64,000 nt of DNA from Acidimicrobiales bacterium (GCA_020630065.1 JAHDCC010000009.1:62001-126000); one strand, 5' to 3'. Positions 51,486-62,004 are shown, counted from the first letter of the stretch. Made by a program: numbers and translations. The notes: a model not told the origin generated them from the sequence alone.

Positions 51486-54400
51486 TTACGTAGTAGGACG
51501 TATTAGCGCTTCGACATCTTGTTTCAACTGTTCTAAGTCGTCGATGCGTCGTTCAATCGCGCCGTCCTCTTGAAGGAAAAGTAGATACACGTCAGTGACG
51601 GTTTGTCCACTGACGTGTTCAAGCGCGAGCGCATACGTGGCCAACTGGTGGCTGTATCGGCTCACCAACACACTCGGCTCTGACACCGCAAGATTGTCGG
51701 TCTTATAGTCGACGATCACCAAACCAGAATCAGTTGAGTAACACAAATCGATATAGCCTTCGAGCGATCCGCCTTCGGTCGGCATGCTCACGTAAAGCTC
51801 TCGCCAATGGCGAGACTTTCCGGCCTCAACAAACAGGTCCGAATCGGTAGCTGCCCCGACCAACGCCGCCACCCGTTGAGCATGAGATTCGACCCCGAAG
51901 CGTTGGGATGCCGCTTCAACTAGTCGTTGTGTTTTGTCGGCGTCACCGGTATCTATTTTGGATAACACGTCGTGCACGGCTGAACCAAGTAACGCGCCGT
52001 GATCGGAGGCGTCTATGGCAGAGTCCTCGTAGTCGGTTGTGCTGGCGGCAGAGACGACGGTTGGATTCGTATCTCCAGCGGCGACACCTAGCTGTGATGC
52101 AACGTCACTGGCCGTCCACCGTTGCGGCCCGACACCCAATTCTTGAATAGCGTGTTGTTCGCTCACCCACTCTGACCGCACCTGTTCAAACGAGCCTGAC
52201 GCTAACCGTAGTTGTGCCGGAGGGTCGGCCGACAACTGCTCGTTTCCAACTCGAACAAACTGACGCCACAGCGATGGCGCCTCTCCCATACAGTTCCAAG
52301 TGCGCTGCCCACTACTCGTCCGACCTTTGCTTTTATGGTGCGCACTGATGACCAACAAATCGCGTGCTCTTGTTGCGGCCACATAGTCCAACCTGATTCG
52401 CTCGGATGCGTCCAACGTGTCTTCAACCGAGGAAAACATCGAGTATTCTTTGGTCGATTTCCCGCTTCCCAACTTGACTTGAGGAGCAGCACCCGGCGGG
52501 AACAGCGCCTGAACTTGACGCCGGCCTGAGTTTTCTTGGGTAGCGGCCCCGGCCACGATCACCATTGGGAACTCAAGCCCTTTTGAACCGTGGATCGTCA
52601 GGACTCGCACCGAATCGTCGTCGGGCTCAGGAGGGATAGGTTCAACAACCCGGGCCGTATCACTTGATTGGACATCAACCCATTCAACAAAACTGTACAG
52701 ATCTCCCCCGAATGTCGAGGTAAAATGTCGTGCTTGTTCGGCCAAAAATCGATACCGGCGCCACCGATCCCGGGGGCGAGAAGATGCAAGAGCCTGTTCG
52801 CGTAGGCGACGGTCTCGGACGATTTTATTGATGAGGTCGGCGGGCTGTCGCCACCAACGAAGCTGGTGCCACGAGTGTAGGACACCAAACGCCTCTCTGA
52901 TTGGGTGGCCTTCGAAAGTAGGCGACTCGTAGTCTGCCCGATAGTCCCATGCCCCACCCAGTGCGTGCCACGACGCTAGTTCATCATCTCCTATTCCGAA
53001 CAATGACGACCGCAATGCGGCAACGACAGTGACGGCGTTTGTGGGTTCGATGATTGCTGAAACTCCGGAAAGCACGTCCCGAATTTCTTGTGTCGAATAC
53101 ACCAGCGATGATGTCTCAGGCCGGTACGCAATCCGGGCCTGTTCAAAAGCTGTTTCCAATGCTGGCAATGAAAGCCGCGATGGAACGAGGACGGCGATAT
53201 CGGAAAGCCGAATCGGCTGCCACTGCCCGTTGCGTTCGACTCGCCATTGTTCGGTCATCGCGGTACAGATCACGGCTGCCACATCGGACGCTTCTTCATG
53301 GCGTATGGTTCGGAGATAGTCGTCGCTTGGGCCACCGATGGTTCGCACCGCACGCGGCGTCGCATGGTCTGCGTTCCGGTAGGGCTGCAACGAAGTGTAT
53401 GCTGGCTGAATTCCGGGATTTCCGTCCCCCATTAGCGACCCGAACATGTGGTTGACCCACTCGACGATGTCAGGGACTGAACGGAAATTTGTCGTCAACT
53501 TCGTTGGTGACTCGACGAGAACTTCCTCCGCTTGAGAGTAGACGCCAATATCGGCACGCCGAAATCGATAGATCGACTGTTTAGGGTCACCGACAACGAC
53601 CAGACGACCGGGTTGAAGGTTCGACGCGAGATCAGGCCAGGTTTGGTTGTCTATGGGTTCATGATCCGTTGCTAAAAGAACCGCCAGCTCGATTTGGATC
53701 GGATCGGTGTCTTGAAATTCGTCGAGCAGAATTTTCGAATAACGTTGATGTAGCCGTTGACGGACTTGGCTGTCGTGTCGTAGCAGCTTCCGCGCGACCA
53801 CTAGCAGGTCGTGAAATGACAATTGTCCACTTGACCGGCGGGTTTCTACTTGTTGTTCGACGAAACCAACGACGAGTGAAACCATATGGTCGATCACTTC
53901 TTGCTGATAGGTTTCGACTAGTTGACCGACTTGTGATTTGACGAAGTCAATCTGTGTTCGTATCTCAGAAACCGGGGTTGTTGGCCAATTGTCTTTACGC
54001 CCCACGTTTTTCGGGGGGTACGCCAAATTGGTCAACATCGACAATTGGTCTTCTGGTTCTAACGAACGGTACTGTTCTATCGCTGAGGAAAATTCTTGTA
54101 TCTTGATCGCTAGTTTGTCGTCGGGGTCGCTGCATTCTTCTACGTAGGAGGTAAGCCGATTGAACCCAGCATCAAGTTTAGAGAAATCTAGGTTACTCAG
54201 TGGTTTCGGCGTCTCGACCTGGCTAAGCAGGTCCCAGTTGTCGTCAAACTTGCGGGCTATGTCGGGAAACTTACGTAAACCAATTTTTAGTATTGCTGCT
54301 CGTTCAAACAGTTCAAGGTTTGCCATGTCATCGGACATCCGGCTGGCAAAGTCTTTCCACGCCAACTCGAATTGAAGAGCCGAACCGATCTCGTCAGCCA

Positions 54401-54776
54401 CACTGAATCCTGGCGGTAGTCCCGCTTCGATCGGGTGATCGGTCAGTATTCGCAGTGCGAAGCCGTGAAGCGTGGTAAAGGCTGCAGATTCGACCTCGCC
54501 TGCAGCTTCCAACAAGGCTCGATCATTCGCTGCTTCGCCTTTGGAGATTAGAGCGTTCCGCACCCTGACCCGCAGTTCGCTGGCGGCGGCTTCTGTGAAC
54601 GTGATCGCCGCTATACGCCCGATTGGGGTTCCGGTTCGAACCATTTGAACGATCCGGGCGATCAACGAAGTCGTTTTTCCGGTGCCTGCTCCCGCTTCGA
54701 CGAACAGAGTCCGGTCAACCTCGTTGGCGACGATTCCTCGGGCTTCGGCATCTGGCAGTTCTCGTTGACTAACCAT
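51486..54776 (-). CDS. AddA/UvrD-like helicase-nuclease
   Basis: About 1096 residues from ATG 54776 (GTG 54800 is an alternative), with AAGG upstream. It is a superfamily-1 helicase: FVEAGAGTGKTTSLIARIV (Walker A), LLDEFQDTDPIQIEL (Walker B), VGDPKQSIYRFRRADI, LTTNFRS, SVRVLTIHGSKGLEFPMVIV and RLDYVAATRARDLLVISA. The C-terminal nuclease motif is EGYIDLCYST...LVIVDYKTD. It resembles AddA/RecB/AdnB, which unwinds and trims double-strand ends for recombination. It overlaps the companion nuclease gene by eight bases. Confidence 0.9.
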   Translation of the reverse strand: MVSQRELPDAEARGIVANEVDRTLFVEAGAGTGKTTSLIARIVQMVRTGTPIGRIAAITFTEAAASELRVRVRNALISKGEAANDRALLEAAGEVESAAFTTLHGFALRILTDHPIEAGLPPGFSVADEIGSALQFELAWKDFASRMSDDMANLELFERAAILKIGLRKFPDIARKFDDNWDLLSQVETPKPLSNLDFSKLDAGFNRLTSYVEECSDPDDKLAIKIQEFSSAIEQYRSLEPEDQLSMLTNLAYPPKNVGRKDNWPTTPVSEIRTQIDFVKSQVGQLVETYQQEVIDHMVSLVVGFVEQQVETRRSSGQLSFHDLLVVARKLLRHDSQVRQRLHQRYSKILLDEFQDTDPIQIELAVLLATDHEPIDNQTWPDLASNLQPGRLVVVGDPKQSIYRFRRADIGVYSQAEEVLVESPTKLTTNFRSVPDIVEWVNHMFGSLMGDGNPGIQPAYTSLQPYRNADHATPRAVRTIGGPSDDYLRTIRHEEASDVAAVICTAMTEQWRVERNGQWQPIRLSDIAVLVPSRLSLPALETAFEQARIAYRPETSSLVYSTQEIRDVLSGVSAIIEPTNAVTVVAALRSSLFGIGDDELASWHALGGAWDYRADYESPTFEGHPIREAFGVLHSWHQLRWWRQPADLINKIVRDRRLREQALASSRPRDRWRRYRFLAEQARHFTSTFGGDLYSFVEWVDVQSSDTARVVEPIPPEPDDDSVRVLTIHGSKGLEFPMVIVAGAATQENSGRRQVQALFPPGAAPQVKLGSGKSTKEYSMFSSVEDTLDASERIRLDYVAATRARDLLVISAHHKSKGRTSSGQRTWNCMGEAPSLWRQFVRVGNEQLSADPPAQLRLASGSFEQVRSEWVSEQHAIQELGVGPQRWTASDVASQLGVAAGDTNPTVVSAASTTDYEDSAIDASDHGALLGSAVHDVLSKIDTGDADKTQRLVEAASQRFGVESHAQRVAALVGAATDSDLFVEAGKSRHWRELYVSMPTEGGSLEGYIDLCYSTDSGLVIVDYKTDNLAVSEPSVLVSRYSHQLATYALALEHVSGQTVTDVYLLFLQEDGAIERRIDDLEQLKQDVEALIRPTT

Positions 54777-57756
54777 TGGTTCGGACCTTGACAAGTTCAC
54801 GCAGACTTAGTTGATCTGTATTGAGTGTTGACCATTCTCGTTGCCGGTCTCGTGGGCAGATACGATCGAACTCACAGAACGTACAGTTCTCGAATGTGAC
54901 TCGTGGATAGCCGACGACGTCGCCTGGTATTGCCGGGAAGTATCCCGATGAGATACCGCCGAGAAGGTTACTGATGGTTGATTCCAGTTCGACCTCGACC
55001 TCAGGGGTCAAACTAAGTTTGATCTGTTTCGCTTCACGCGTCATCCAGTACATGGCTAGTTTGTCGCCGTGAGTTTCGAAACGGTCAGCCATGACTGACC
55101 CGTAGATTGGCAGCTGCAACCGGCGCCCTTCATCCAGCGGGTTAGCGTCTATTTTGGTGTAACCCCTGCTACTCCCGGTCTTGTAGTCGATGACGATAAT
55201 GTCACCGTCTGCGGTGGTGTCTACCCGGTCGACAGAGCCCCTCAGACGAATTTCTTTGCCGTCTTCTAAGGTGAAAACCGTGTCGTTGCCGTCAAACCCG
55301 AATTCGAATTCCACTGCGATCGGCGTCGACTGATATTGCGAACGCAGCTCGTTGTCATTCATCACGAAATTGTGGAGTTCATGACGAAGGCTGCGCCACG
55401 ATATTCGGGTTTGTACTTCGCCTCCAGACAAACCGAGCTGTTGAACTCGAGCGACTTCTTCAGCGGCGATCTCAAACAGTCGAGCTTGTTGTTCTTCTGA
55501 CCATTCCTCGTCTGGGGCCGGAACTGTCTTATGTTCGATCGCTTCGCCGATGAACCGTTCAACGATCCGGTGTAACAACGAGCCTCTGTCCCGAGCAGAA
55601 AGCTCCTCTATTTGTTCTGGTCGTTCTTGTTCTGAGATGCGGAGAACTCGACCGAGGAGATATCGACGGGGGCAACCGGCGTACGTTTCCAGCGCTGTGG
55701 GAGAAAAGAGCCGGTTATCGATATCAAGATTGTGCGGTGACACTTGCCCAACGTGGGTGGTCATGGTTTGAGAGCGCCTGTTTCTCACTCGTCGCAACCC
55801 GGACGCTAACGCTGCATCAGTATCGATCAGCGGGTGACTTTCGATTGGTTCCCCAAGTTCTGTGTGTAGGGAAAGTTCTCGAATATTGAAGTCTTCGACA
55901 CTGACCGGTCTGCCTTGTTTGACGACTCCTTGATAGTGGGAATCGATTGTGAAACGTTGCCCGACCAGCGGGTCGATGGCTTTAGGCCAAATCCGTGCCC
56001 GGGTCGACCGCAGCTCGCTACGGCTAAAAGTGACGATTCCGGGACGACGTGAACCGCTCAAGACGCTCGCTATTAGCCAGCTGTCATTTGCCGTCGACTG
56101 GCTTGTCGGAGGTAGGTGCCTACCAGCGACTGCTCGAAGCTGATCGGTCAGGAGTGGGTCTTCTGACTTTGTCCGCGGGAACGTTCCTTCAGATAACCCG
56201 ACAACAACTACCTGTTCGAATCCAAGACCGGCGCCCTGTTCGATTGAGGTCACTAACAGGCCAGTTCCATACGGTGTTGCCTGAAGCCGCTGGCGCTCAA
56301 TCTCTGACTCGAGTAACGACCGAAATTGTTCGAGAGTAGGGTGAGGTACATAGTGTTCTAGATTTTCGAGACCTTCCAACACACGGTCAAACATCTGACA
56401 GGCTTTTCGTTCAGATTCTGGCCAGTCCAGGTTCGAAGGTAGATATGTGGCCAGTGTTGTCTGCGACCACGACACTAGCGTCGACCAGGAATGTGCGTTT
56501 TGTAGTTCTCGAAGGCGTTCGTCGAGGTCGGCTACAAACCGCTTCAACGATTCGATTTCGCTCTCCAGATCTGCCCGCTCAGGACCGTCCAGTCGTGCCC
56601 CGTTTAGACGGAGATAATCATCGAGCCTCGTCGTCCACGAATCAGCGCCAACAACCCCAGCTGATCTAGTAATTTGATCCCACTCCTCTGCGGGAACCCG
56701 CTTACCATCAGCATTACAGATGGGTGCTGAACGCACAACATTTAGCACCGCCGACCGGTCAAGCCCAACCAGAACCAGGTCGAATAGGCGAAGCAATGTT
56801 CGAGCCACCATAGAATCGGCCAAGGTTCGGGTATCGGGGCCGCAATGTGGGATACCGGCGGCTTCTAAACGCTGCCGACAGATACTGGCATACGGGTCAG
56901 CGTGCGGATAAAGAATAGCCATCGAATGAAGCGGCACACCGGCGGTCGCTAACCCCATCAGCTCACGTAGGGCGACATCGATTTCGTCTTCAGGGTCAGA
57001 CACGTCAAAACAAACACCCGGGTTGGATTCGACTAGGACGTCTGAGATATGTACCCCCCACCCATTAAGCAGCTGCTTATAGTTAGCGTCTATCAGATTG
57101 TTACCGGAAAGACCTGCGATGATGTGGCTATCTGACCGGCCAGCTAGCGCCGCCAGCAGTCTGCCCTCCAGAGGGTTTTGAGGGCGGGGGTTGAACAATA
57201 TGATCGGTCCCATAAATCCGGGAGGTAACACGTCAAGGGTTTCGAGCGCGATCTCAAAAATCTCGTTCGACGAGATGACGTTTTCCATTCGCTGATCAGC
57301 GTCGCGTAAAATCTCTAGACTTTCGGCACTTAGCCCAGTTGCAGATTTTCGGAGACGTTCGGTAACTTCTTTTGGAAGCCCTTCGAGCGCCGCGGCAAGA
57401 TCGACGAGTCGCTGCAAGGTTGAGCGGTGGTTGGCCACAATTTTTAGTCGACCTGTTGTATCGGCCAGCGCCGCCTGAATGGCGGCTTGAAGCTCGATTC
57501 CTTGTGCCGGTCGGCGACGAACAGATAGCAAGGGGCCATCTGCAAGCTGTCGAACAAACTGCGCTGAAGGCAAAATCTGAACGCCGGCAACACCACCTAT
57601 CCGGGCCAAAGCCGTCCGAATATAGCTGGCTTGGGCCGAACTGTGTACTACAACGGTGGCCGGGGCGAGAACGTCGCCATCGCGCGCAACTTTAACTAGG
57701 TCCCACAGAGCTTGGATGGCTCCTGTTCCGTGTCTCACCGTTGTGATTGAACTCAT
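54769..57756 (-). CDS. AddB-like nuclease with degenerate helicase domain
   Basis: About 995 residues from ATG 57756 (57762 is the first start in frame). The N-terminal half has the AddB/inactivated-helicase fold, but where a Walker A would be it reads VVVHSSAQASYIRTALARI, so ATP binding is probably lost. The C-terminal nuclease has GSVDRVDTTADGDIIVIDYK. An iron-sulfur site is predicted from YAGCPRRYLL and ENCTFCEFDRICPRD (C-x2-C-x5-C), as in AddB. It partners with the AddA-like protein and probably gives the second nuclease and Chi-like recognition. Confidence 0.87.
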   Translation of the reverse strand: MSSITTVRHGTGAIQALWDLVKVARDGDVLAPATVVVHSSAQASYIRTALARIGGVAGVQILPSAQFVRQLADGPLLSVRRRPAQGIELQAAIQAALADTTGRLKIVANHRSTLQRLVDLAAALEGLPKEVTERLRKSATGLSAESLEILRDADQRMENVISSNEIFEIALETLDVLPPGFMGPIILFNPRPQNPLEGRLLAALAGRSDSHIIAGLSGNNLIDANYKQLLNGWGVHISDVLVESNPGVCFDVSDPEDEIDVALRELMGLATAGVPLHSMAILYPHADPYASICRQRLEAAGIPHCGPDTRTLADSMVARTLLRLFDLVLVGLDRSAVLNVVRSAPICNADGKRVPAEEWDQITRSAGVVGADSWTTRLDDYLRLNGARLDGPERADLESEIESLKRFVADLDERLRELQNAHSWSTLVSWSQTTLATYLPSNLDWPESERKACQMFDRVLEGLENLEHYVPHPTLEQFRSLLESEIERQRLQATPYGTGLLVTSIEQGAGLGFEQVVVVGLSEGTFPRTKSEDPLLTDQLRAVAGRHLPPTSQSTANDSWLIASVLSGSRRPGIVTFSRSELRSTRARIWPKAIDPLVGQRFTIDSHYQGVVKQGRPVSVEDFNIRELSLHTELGEPIESHPLIDTDAALASGLRRVRNRRSQTMTTHVGQVSPHNLDIDNRLFSPTALETYAGCPRRYLLGRVLRISEQERPEQIEELSARDRGSLLHRIVERFIGEAIEHKTVPAPDEEWSEEQQARLFEIAAEEVARVQQLGLSGGEVQTRISWRSLRHELHNFVMNDNELRSQYQSTPIAVEFEFGFDGNDTVFTLEDGKEIRLRGSVDRVDTTADGDIIVIDYKTGSSRGYTKIDANPLDEGRRLQLPIYGSVMADRFETHGDKLAMYWMTREAKQIKLSLTPEVEVELESTISNLLGGISSGYFPAIPGDVVGYPRVTFENCTFCEFDRICPRDRQREWSTLNTDQLSLRELVKVRTNG

Positions 57757-57915
57757 TGGCACTCAGACTAACTTCTAGTATTCTCGATGTAGCGGATGTG
57801 ACCGGGGAGACACAACAAATTCTGTCCGTCAATTGGTTAAACTTGCAAACGCCGCCTGCAGGACGTTTCCTGCCGACCGTCGCAAACTAGCTGTTGTTGA
57901 GAAGTTTTCTAATCG

Positions 57916-59145
57916 GTGGAGTCCAGAACGTTGTCAACGAACCATACATTGGGAATAGATTTAGGACGGCACCGTGTCTATGTGGTGCGTTCCAGTCCTT
58001 CCTCAACTGTGGTTTTCCCGATGCAGGCCGACCATAACGGACTGATTTTTCGCTGGCTGGGACCTAACGGGGTCGAGCGGGTGATTGACCATTTGCGTCA
58101 GCTGCCCACAGATAAAGCCCGCCAAGTAAGTAAGGCCACTTGTGCGATGGTAGTAGACCGGGTGAAGGCAATCGATGAGACTGCGTTGGCGGACCGAACC
58201 CTTCTCAGCATCCCGGTGCTACCTGAAGTGAAAGTATCTGAGCAGCTAATTTCTGGGTTCAACGATGCAGGTTTGTATCCGTCTCAGAATGATCTGGTCC
58301 AACGTCCGATCTCGTCGTTAGCCAACTGGTTGACCGAACGCCGGGCAAATGGCAGTGAAGGTGACCAGCTCGTTTTAACTGTTGATAACGATGCGGGACA
58401 GATCTCGGCGGCCGTGTCCGATCCGGCCAAGAAACGACTTCTCGCGATGGCTCAACTGTCCGCTGACCCGAGTGAAGTTGATAAAACCGCCGAGGTTGCG
58501 CTCAGAGCTTTGTTGGCTAGGGCGAGTCACGTGTTTCGTAGGTTCCCGACAGACCTCGACGCGGTTGAAGTTTTAAATACCCCAAGCGACGACATCGTTA
58601 TAGGGCACGTTGTACTTTCGGGTATGAATACCGATCATCCTGGTCTGACCAAATTAATCGAGAAAGTGGCACCGGAGGCCAAGGTCTGGGGACGCGGTCG
58701 GAGCGATAACGAGCTGATGGTCGCTTCAGGCCTTCTACGGATGCATGAATTGGACGGCTGGACGTGCCCGTGGCCAACCGGCTACCTACTCCTCGACAAT
58801 AAGATTGCGGCCAGCCCTGGGGCCTTGCCTCTACTGACTGACAAGTTCCCATCGTTGACCGCAGAGGTACGAATCCGTTCGACTGATAAAGCAATCATCC
58901 GTCTATCAGACGGCGCCGGTCGAGCTCGACCGACTCGTCTACGAGGTGAAGACGGTGTTGGTCTGCGGTTGCCTGCCCGGCTGGGCAACAACATAACTAT
59001 ACGGTTCGGTACCGACGGAAAAATTAGCTTCTATGGCGAACCGAGCGCCCGGCCGTTAGTGATACAACCGTATTGGCCGGTTGTTGGTACAACTTCTACA
59101 GCCACCGAAGTGAAAATCGTTCGTCGAAATCAGAGCTCAAACTAG
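57916..59145 (+). CDS. Actin/Hsp70-fold (ASKHA) protein of unknown role
   Basis: 409 residues with GTG start. The N-terminus TLGIDLGRHRVYVVR is a phosphate-1 motif, VLTVDNDAGQISAAVSD near residue 160 fits phosphate 2, and VVLSGMNTDHPGLTKLIEKV near 235 fits the adenosine motif. This is the ASKHA layout of Hsp70, FtsA and MreB. The C-terminal about 110 residues (RIRSTDKAIIRLSDGAG and following) look like a small beta domain. It is not DnaK. It is divergent from the AddAB-like pair. Function is unknown. Confidence 0.6.
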   Translation: MESRTLSTNHTLGIDLGRHRVYVVRSSPSSTVVFPMQADHNGLIFRWLGPNGVERVIDHLRQLPTDKARQVSKATCAMVVDRVKAIDETALADRTLLSIPVLPEVKVSEQLISGFNDAGLYPSQNDLVQRPISSLANWLTERRANGSEGDQLVLTVDNDAGQISAAVSDPAKKRLLAMAQLSADPSEVDKTAEVALRALLARASHVFRRFPTDLDAVEVLNTPSDDIVIGHVVLSGMNTDHPGLTKLIEKVAPEAKVWGRGRSDNELMVASGLLRMHELDGWTCPWPTGYLLLDNKIAASPGALPLLTDKFPSLTAEVRIRSTDKAIIRLSDGAGRARPTRLRGEDGVGLRLPARLGNNITIRFGTDGKISFYGEPSARPLVIQPYWPVVGTTSTATEVKIVRRNQSSN

Positions 59146-59147
59146 CG

Positions 59148-60488
59148 TTATTCGATTTCCCAAAGTCGATCTATTACATCTAGCCAAAGTTGTGTGGTGA
59201 GTCGAAGCGATTCGATGTCTATTCGCTCGTTGTGCCCATGGAACCGCTGTAGAAAGTCTTCGGCGGTTACTTGTTCGCTGAGCAGACCAGCCCCGTAGGC
59301 GACTACTCCTTTGCGTCGGAAGAAGCGAGCATCGGTACCACCGGTGACGATACTTGGCACAACAGAGGCCCCGGGGTACGCGTTCTGCACCGATGATGTC
59401 AGCGCTCGCCACAACGAGTTGTCCGTTTTGGATGAGGTCGATTCCTCGTTTTGGAGAACTTCGACCGTCACAGAATTGAAGAGATCACCGAGGGCGTTTC
59501 TGAGGTGTTGGTTGACTTCTACCTCGGTTTCACCTGGCAACGTCCGAACGTCCACTTCGATAACGACCCGGTCCGGGATCGTGTTGGTTTTCGTTCCGCC
59601 TGAGATCACATTTGGGCTAAACGTTGTGTGGCTACAGGCGTGAGCGTTAGCGGCTGAAGCTGTGGGTAGACGCAACAAGGCGTCTTGGATGTAGCCAGGA
59701 TCCAGAAGTTGAGAGGTGAGCGGTTGGCCGATATCTAGTGCTTTCACCCTGGCCCGCCACATTTCGTCAAGTTGGGGTGCTGGACGATAGCGAGTCAATC
59801 TTCGCACCACCTCGGCTGCGGCGACTAAGGCGTTGTCTGCTTGAAACGGCATCGAACCGTGGCCGGGCTTGCCGTGCACGATTATTTTGCGCCAAGCGAC
59901 CCCTTTTTCGGCTGTAGATATAAGAACCGAACGGTTGTCGGCTGTACCTACTGGTGTTCCGCCATATTCGGTGAGGACATAGTCGCAGGCTAAATGGTCC
60001 CATTGTTCGTCGACCAAAATTTTTGCGCCGTGGGTTCCGCCTGCTTCTTCATCGGCGACCCCGAAGTATATTATGTCGCCGGGATATCGTTTGTTTGATT
60101 GCGCCAGATGACGAAACACGACCATCATTGATGCGGTGAGGTTAAGCATGTCGACCGCCCCGCGACCCCAAATTTCGCCGTCTATGAGTTCACCACCAAA
60201 CGGGTCATGCCGCCAGCCTTCTTCCGATACAGGAACCACGTCGGTGTGGCCCATCAAACATAGCTTTTTTGCGGTGGGGTCGGTGCCGGGAAGTCGGGCG
60301 ATAACGGATGCCCGGTCGGTGACGGGTTCGAACATTTCTATATCGGCTGGCGTTTGTTCCAACTCACGTTGCAGCAGTCCCGCATTCCGACTTTCGTTGC
60401 CTGAGTTGATCGTTCCGTCGTTGACACATTTATTTCGAATCATCTCTTGGAGCAATTCGATAACTTCGTTGGTGAGACGGTCGATCAT
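59148..60488 (-). CDS. M20-family metallopeptidase
   Basis: 446 residues. LMGHTDVVPVSEEGWRHDP, WGRGAVDMLNLTASM and FGVADEEAGGTHGAKILVDE are the two-metal-site motifs of ArgE/DapE/CPG2 peptidases, and HGKPGHGSMPFQADN is the dimerisation-domain His region. It probably cleaves an amino-acyl or N-acyl amino acid in the cytoplasm; the substrate cannot be named. It converges with the ASKHA gene two bases from its stop. Confidence 0.9.
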   Translation of the reverse strand: MIDRLTNEVIELLQEMIRNKCVNDGTINSGNESRNAGLLQRELEQTPADIEMFEPVTDRASVIARLPGTDPTAKKLCLMGHTDVVPVSEEGWRHDPFGGELIDGEIWGRGAVDMLNLTASMMVVFRHLAQSNKRYPGDIIYFGVADEEAGGTHGAKILVDEQWDHLACDYVLTEYGGTPVGTADNRSVLISTAEKGVAWRKIIVHGKPGHGSMPFQADNALVAAAEVVRRLTRYRPAPQLDEMWRARVKALDIGQPLTSQLLDPGYIQDALLRLPTASAANAHACSHTTFSPNVISGGTKTNTIPDRVVIEVDVRTLPGETEVEVNQHLRNALGDLFNSVTVEVLQNEESTSSKTDNSLWRALTSSVQNAYPGASVVPSIVTGGTDARFFRRKGVVAYGAGLLSEQVTAEDFLQRFHGHNERIDIESLRLTTQLWLDVIDRLWEIE

Positions 60489-60647
60489 TGCGCCAGCCTA
60501 GTTGGTAGGTGATCCAACCATGTGATTTATAACTACGGCCGTGAACGCAGGCGACGGCAAAATCCGGGTGCCGTTTGCCCGCTGCACGATGTTGGTTACC
60601 CTGGTCTAGGGTTGAGTTCGATTGCCCAGGCGGAAACCACCAGAGAA

Positions 60648-60669
60648 GCGTACCTTTAGACCGGTACGC
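60648..60669. other. Hairpin in the 242-base gap before the CgeB-like gene
   Basis: GCGTACC (60648-60654) and GGTACGC (60663-60669) pair with an eight-nt loop, about 60 bases before the start at 60731. The rest of the gap 60489-60730 shows no other feature I can name. It lies between divergent genes and could be part of a 5' UTR. Confidence 0.35.
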
Positions 60670-60730
60670 CTCGGCACTTTACACGTTACGGCAGCAACGT
60701 TTTTTGTGCCACTCTAGGTCCTATAGTTGA

Positions 60731-61894
60731 TTGAGACGTAAGTTAGTGCACTTATTATCGTATCGAGATCTGGCCTTACAGCCAGCAAGAACCATGATCT
60801 ATCAGCTCGAAGATCTGATAGTTGAGTTGTGTGATGCTGACCTTATTCTTCCGCACGCCCGCAGCTATTCAAGGTTCACATCTGACCACCAAAATCTTCT
60901 CAGCCGTGGCTACAAAAAAGTAGTTCGTCGATCCATAGGCAGTTTCAAACGGGAAGAGCCAGAACTGTCGAGCGACGGACCCAACATATTGATGCTGGTC
61001 GCCCTGAACGGCAAAGATCTGCACATGTTGAACACGATCAAGGACTGGCGATCCAAATTCGACTACGTCTTTGCGTACCTCTTCGATGCGTGGGTCCTTG
61101 AAGCGATTCCCTCAATCGCTAATCAACTCGACCATATCATCGTCCCCTACGCTGAAGCTGTCCCTTCCGTTAGTCAACGCTGCCAGGTAAAGGTAAGTGC
61201 GTTACCGGCTGGCCACGACATTCTCGGCCAGGGCGGCTACGGAGGACAACGCGACATCGACGTGATCAGTTACGGTCGATCCTGTGATCTATACCTCCAA
61301 GCGTTAGCTGAGACCGCCACCGGCAACCAGCCGATTAGTTTGTACGATCATCCGGGGTTTGCCGTAGAAAAACTCCCTAAGAAAACCTTTACTCCGGGCC
61401 GAACAGACTGGGACAATAAGTCGACATTGATTTCAAAGCTCCAGCGATCAAAATTGGCGTTGGCGTTCGAGAACTTCCATACCAGCAATGTTAAACCCGG
61501 AGCACATATAGCCGACCGACTCCAGCATTCGATTCTCACTCAGCGCTGGTTTGAATGCCTTGGTAGCGGGTGTGTGGTGGTTGGCAAACGACCACGCTCA
61601 ACACTGACCAAGCCGTATCTCGACTGGCCGAACTCGACCATTGAGCTACCCGATGACCCCGGAGCAGGCGTTGAGATGATCCGCGAGATGCTTTCTGATA
61701 CTACGTTCTTGAATGAGCAGGGACGGCGAAACTATTTTGAGTCGATGAAGCGAAATGATTGGCGGGTCAGGCTCAGAGAAATTTTCCGGCTTTCGTCGAT
61801 CGAGGAACCGGCCGGGCTAACTACGTCGATCGACCAAATCGAGGCACTGTACGATAGATATGGGCGTTCAGCTCGTGGCGCCGATAGCTACTAG
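60731..61894 (+). CDS. CgeB-like glycosyltransferase
   Basis: 387 residues, TTG start (GTG 60746 is an alternative). The fold and the C-terminal LISKLQRSKLALAFENFHTS...TQRWFECLGSGCVVVGKRP...TKPYLDWPNSTIELPDD pattern match the CgeB/GT4-like glycosyltransferases that act with surface glycans or spore-coat-like layers. There is no membrane segment. The donor and acceptor are unknown. The diacylglycerol-kinase-like gene follows after 110 bases on the same strand. Confidence 0.7.
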   Translation: MRRKLVHLLSYRDLALQPARTMIYQLEDLIVELCDADLILPHARSYSRFTSDHQNLLSRGYKKVVRRSIGSFKREEPELSSDGPNILMLVALNGKDLHMLNTIKDWRSKFDYVFAYLFDAWVLEAIPSIANQLDHIIVPYAEAVPSVSQRCQVKVSALPAGHDILGQGGYGGQRDIDVISYGRSCDLYLQALAETATGNQPISLYDHPGFAVEKLPKKTFTPGRTDWDNKSTLISKLQRSKLALAFENFHTSNVKPGAHIADRLQHSILTQRWFECLGSGCVVVGKRPRSTLTKPYLDWPNSTIELPDDPGAGVEMIREMLSDTTFLNEQGRRNYFESMKRNDWRVRLREIFRLSSIEEPAGLTTSIDQIEALYDRYGRSARGADSY

Positions 61895-62004
61895 AATGTA
61901 GTGACGGCAGCAGGTCACTGCTCGAACGAACATCGGAACAAACGTCGGTCCGGCGGGTGTTTAGGCCAGATGTGTTTCAACTTTGGTGGGATGAGTGAAT
62001 CTGT

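Noticed and set aside
61899-61919. AGTGAC...GTCACT inverted repeat before the lipid kinase gene
   Set aside because: Arms are only six bases and no promoter or U-tract accompanies it; expected by chance in this much sequence.
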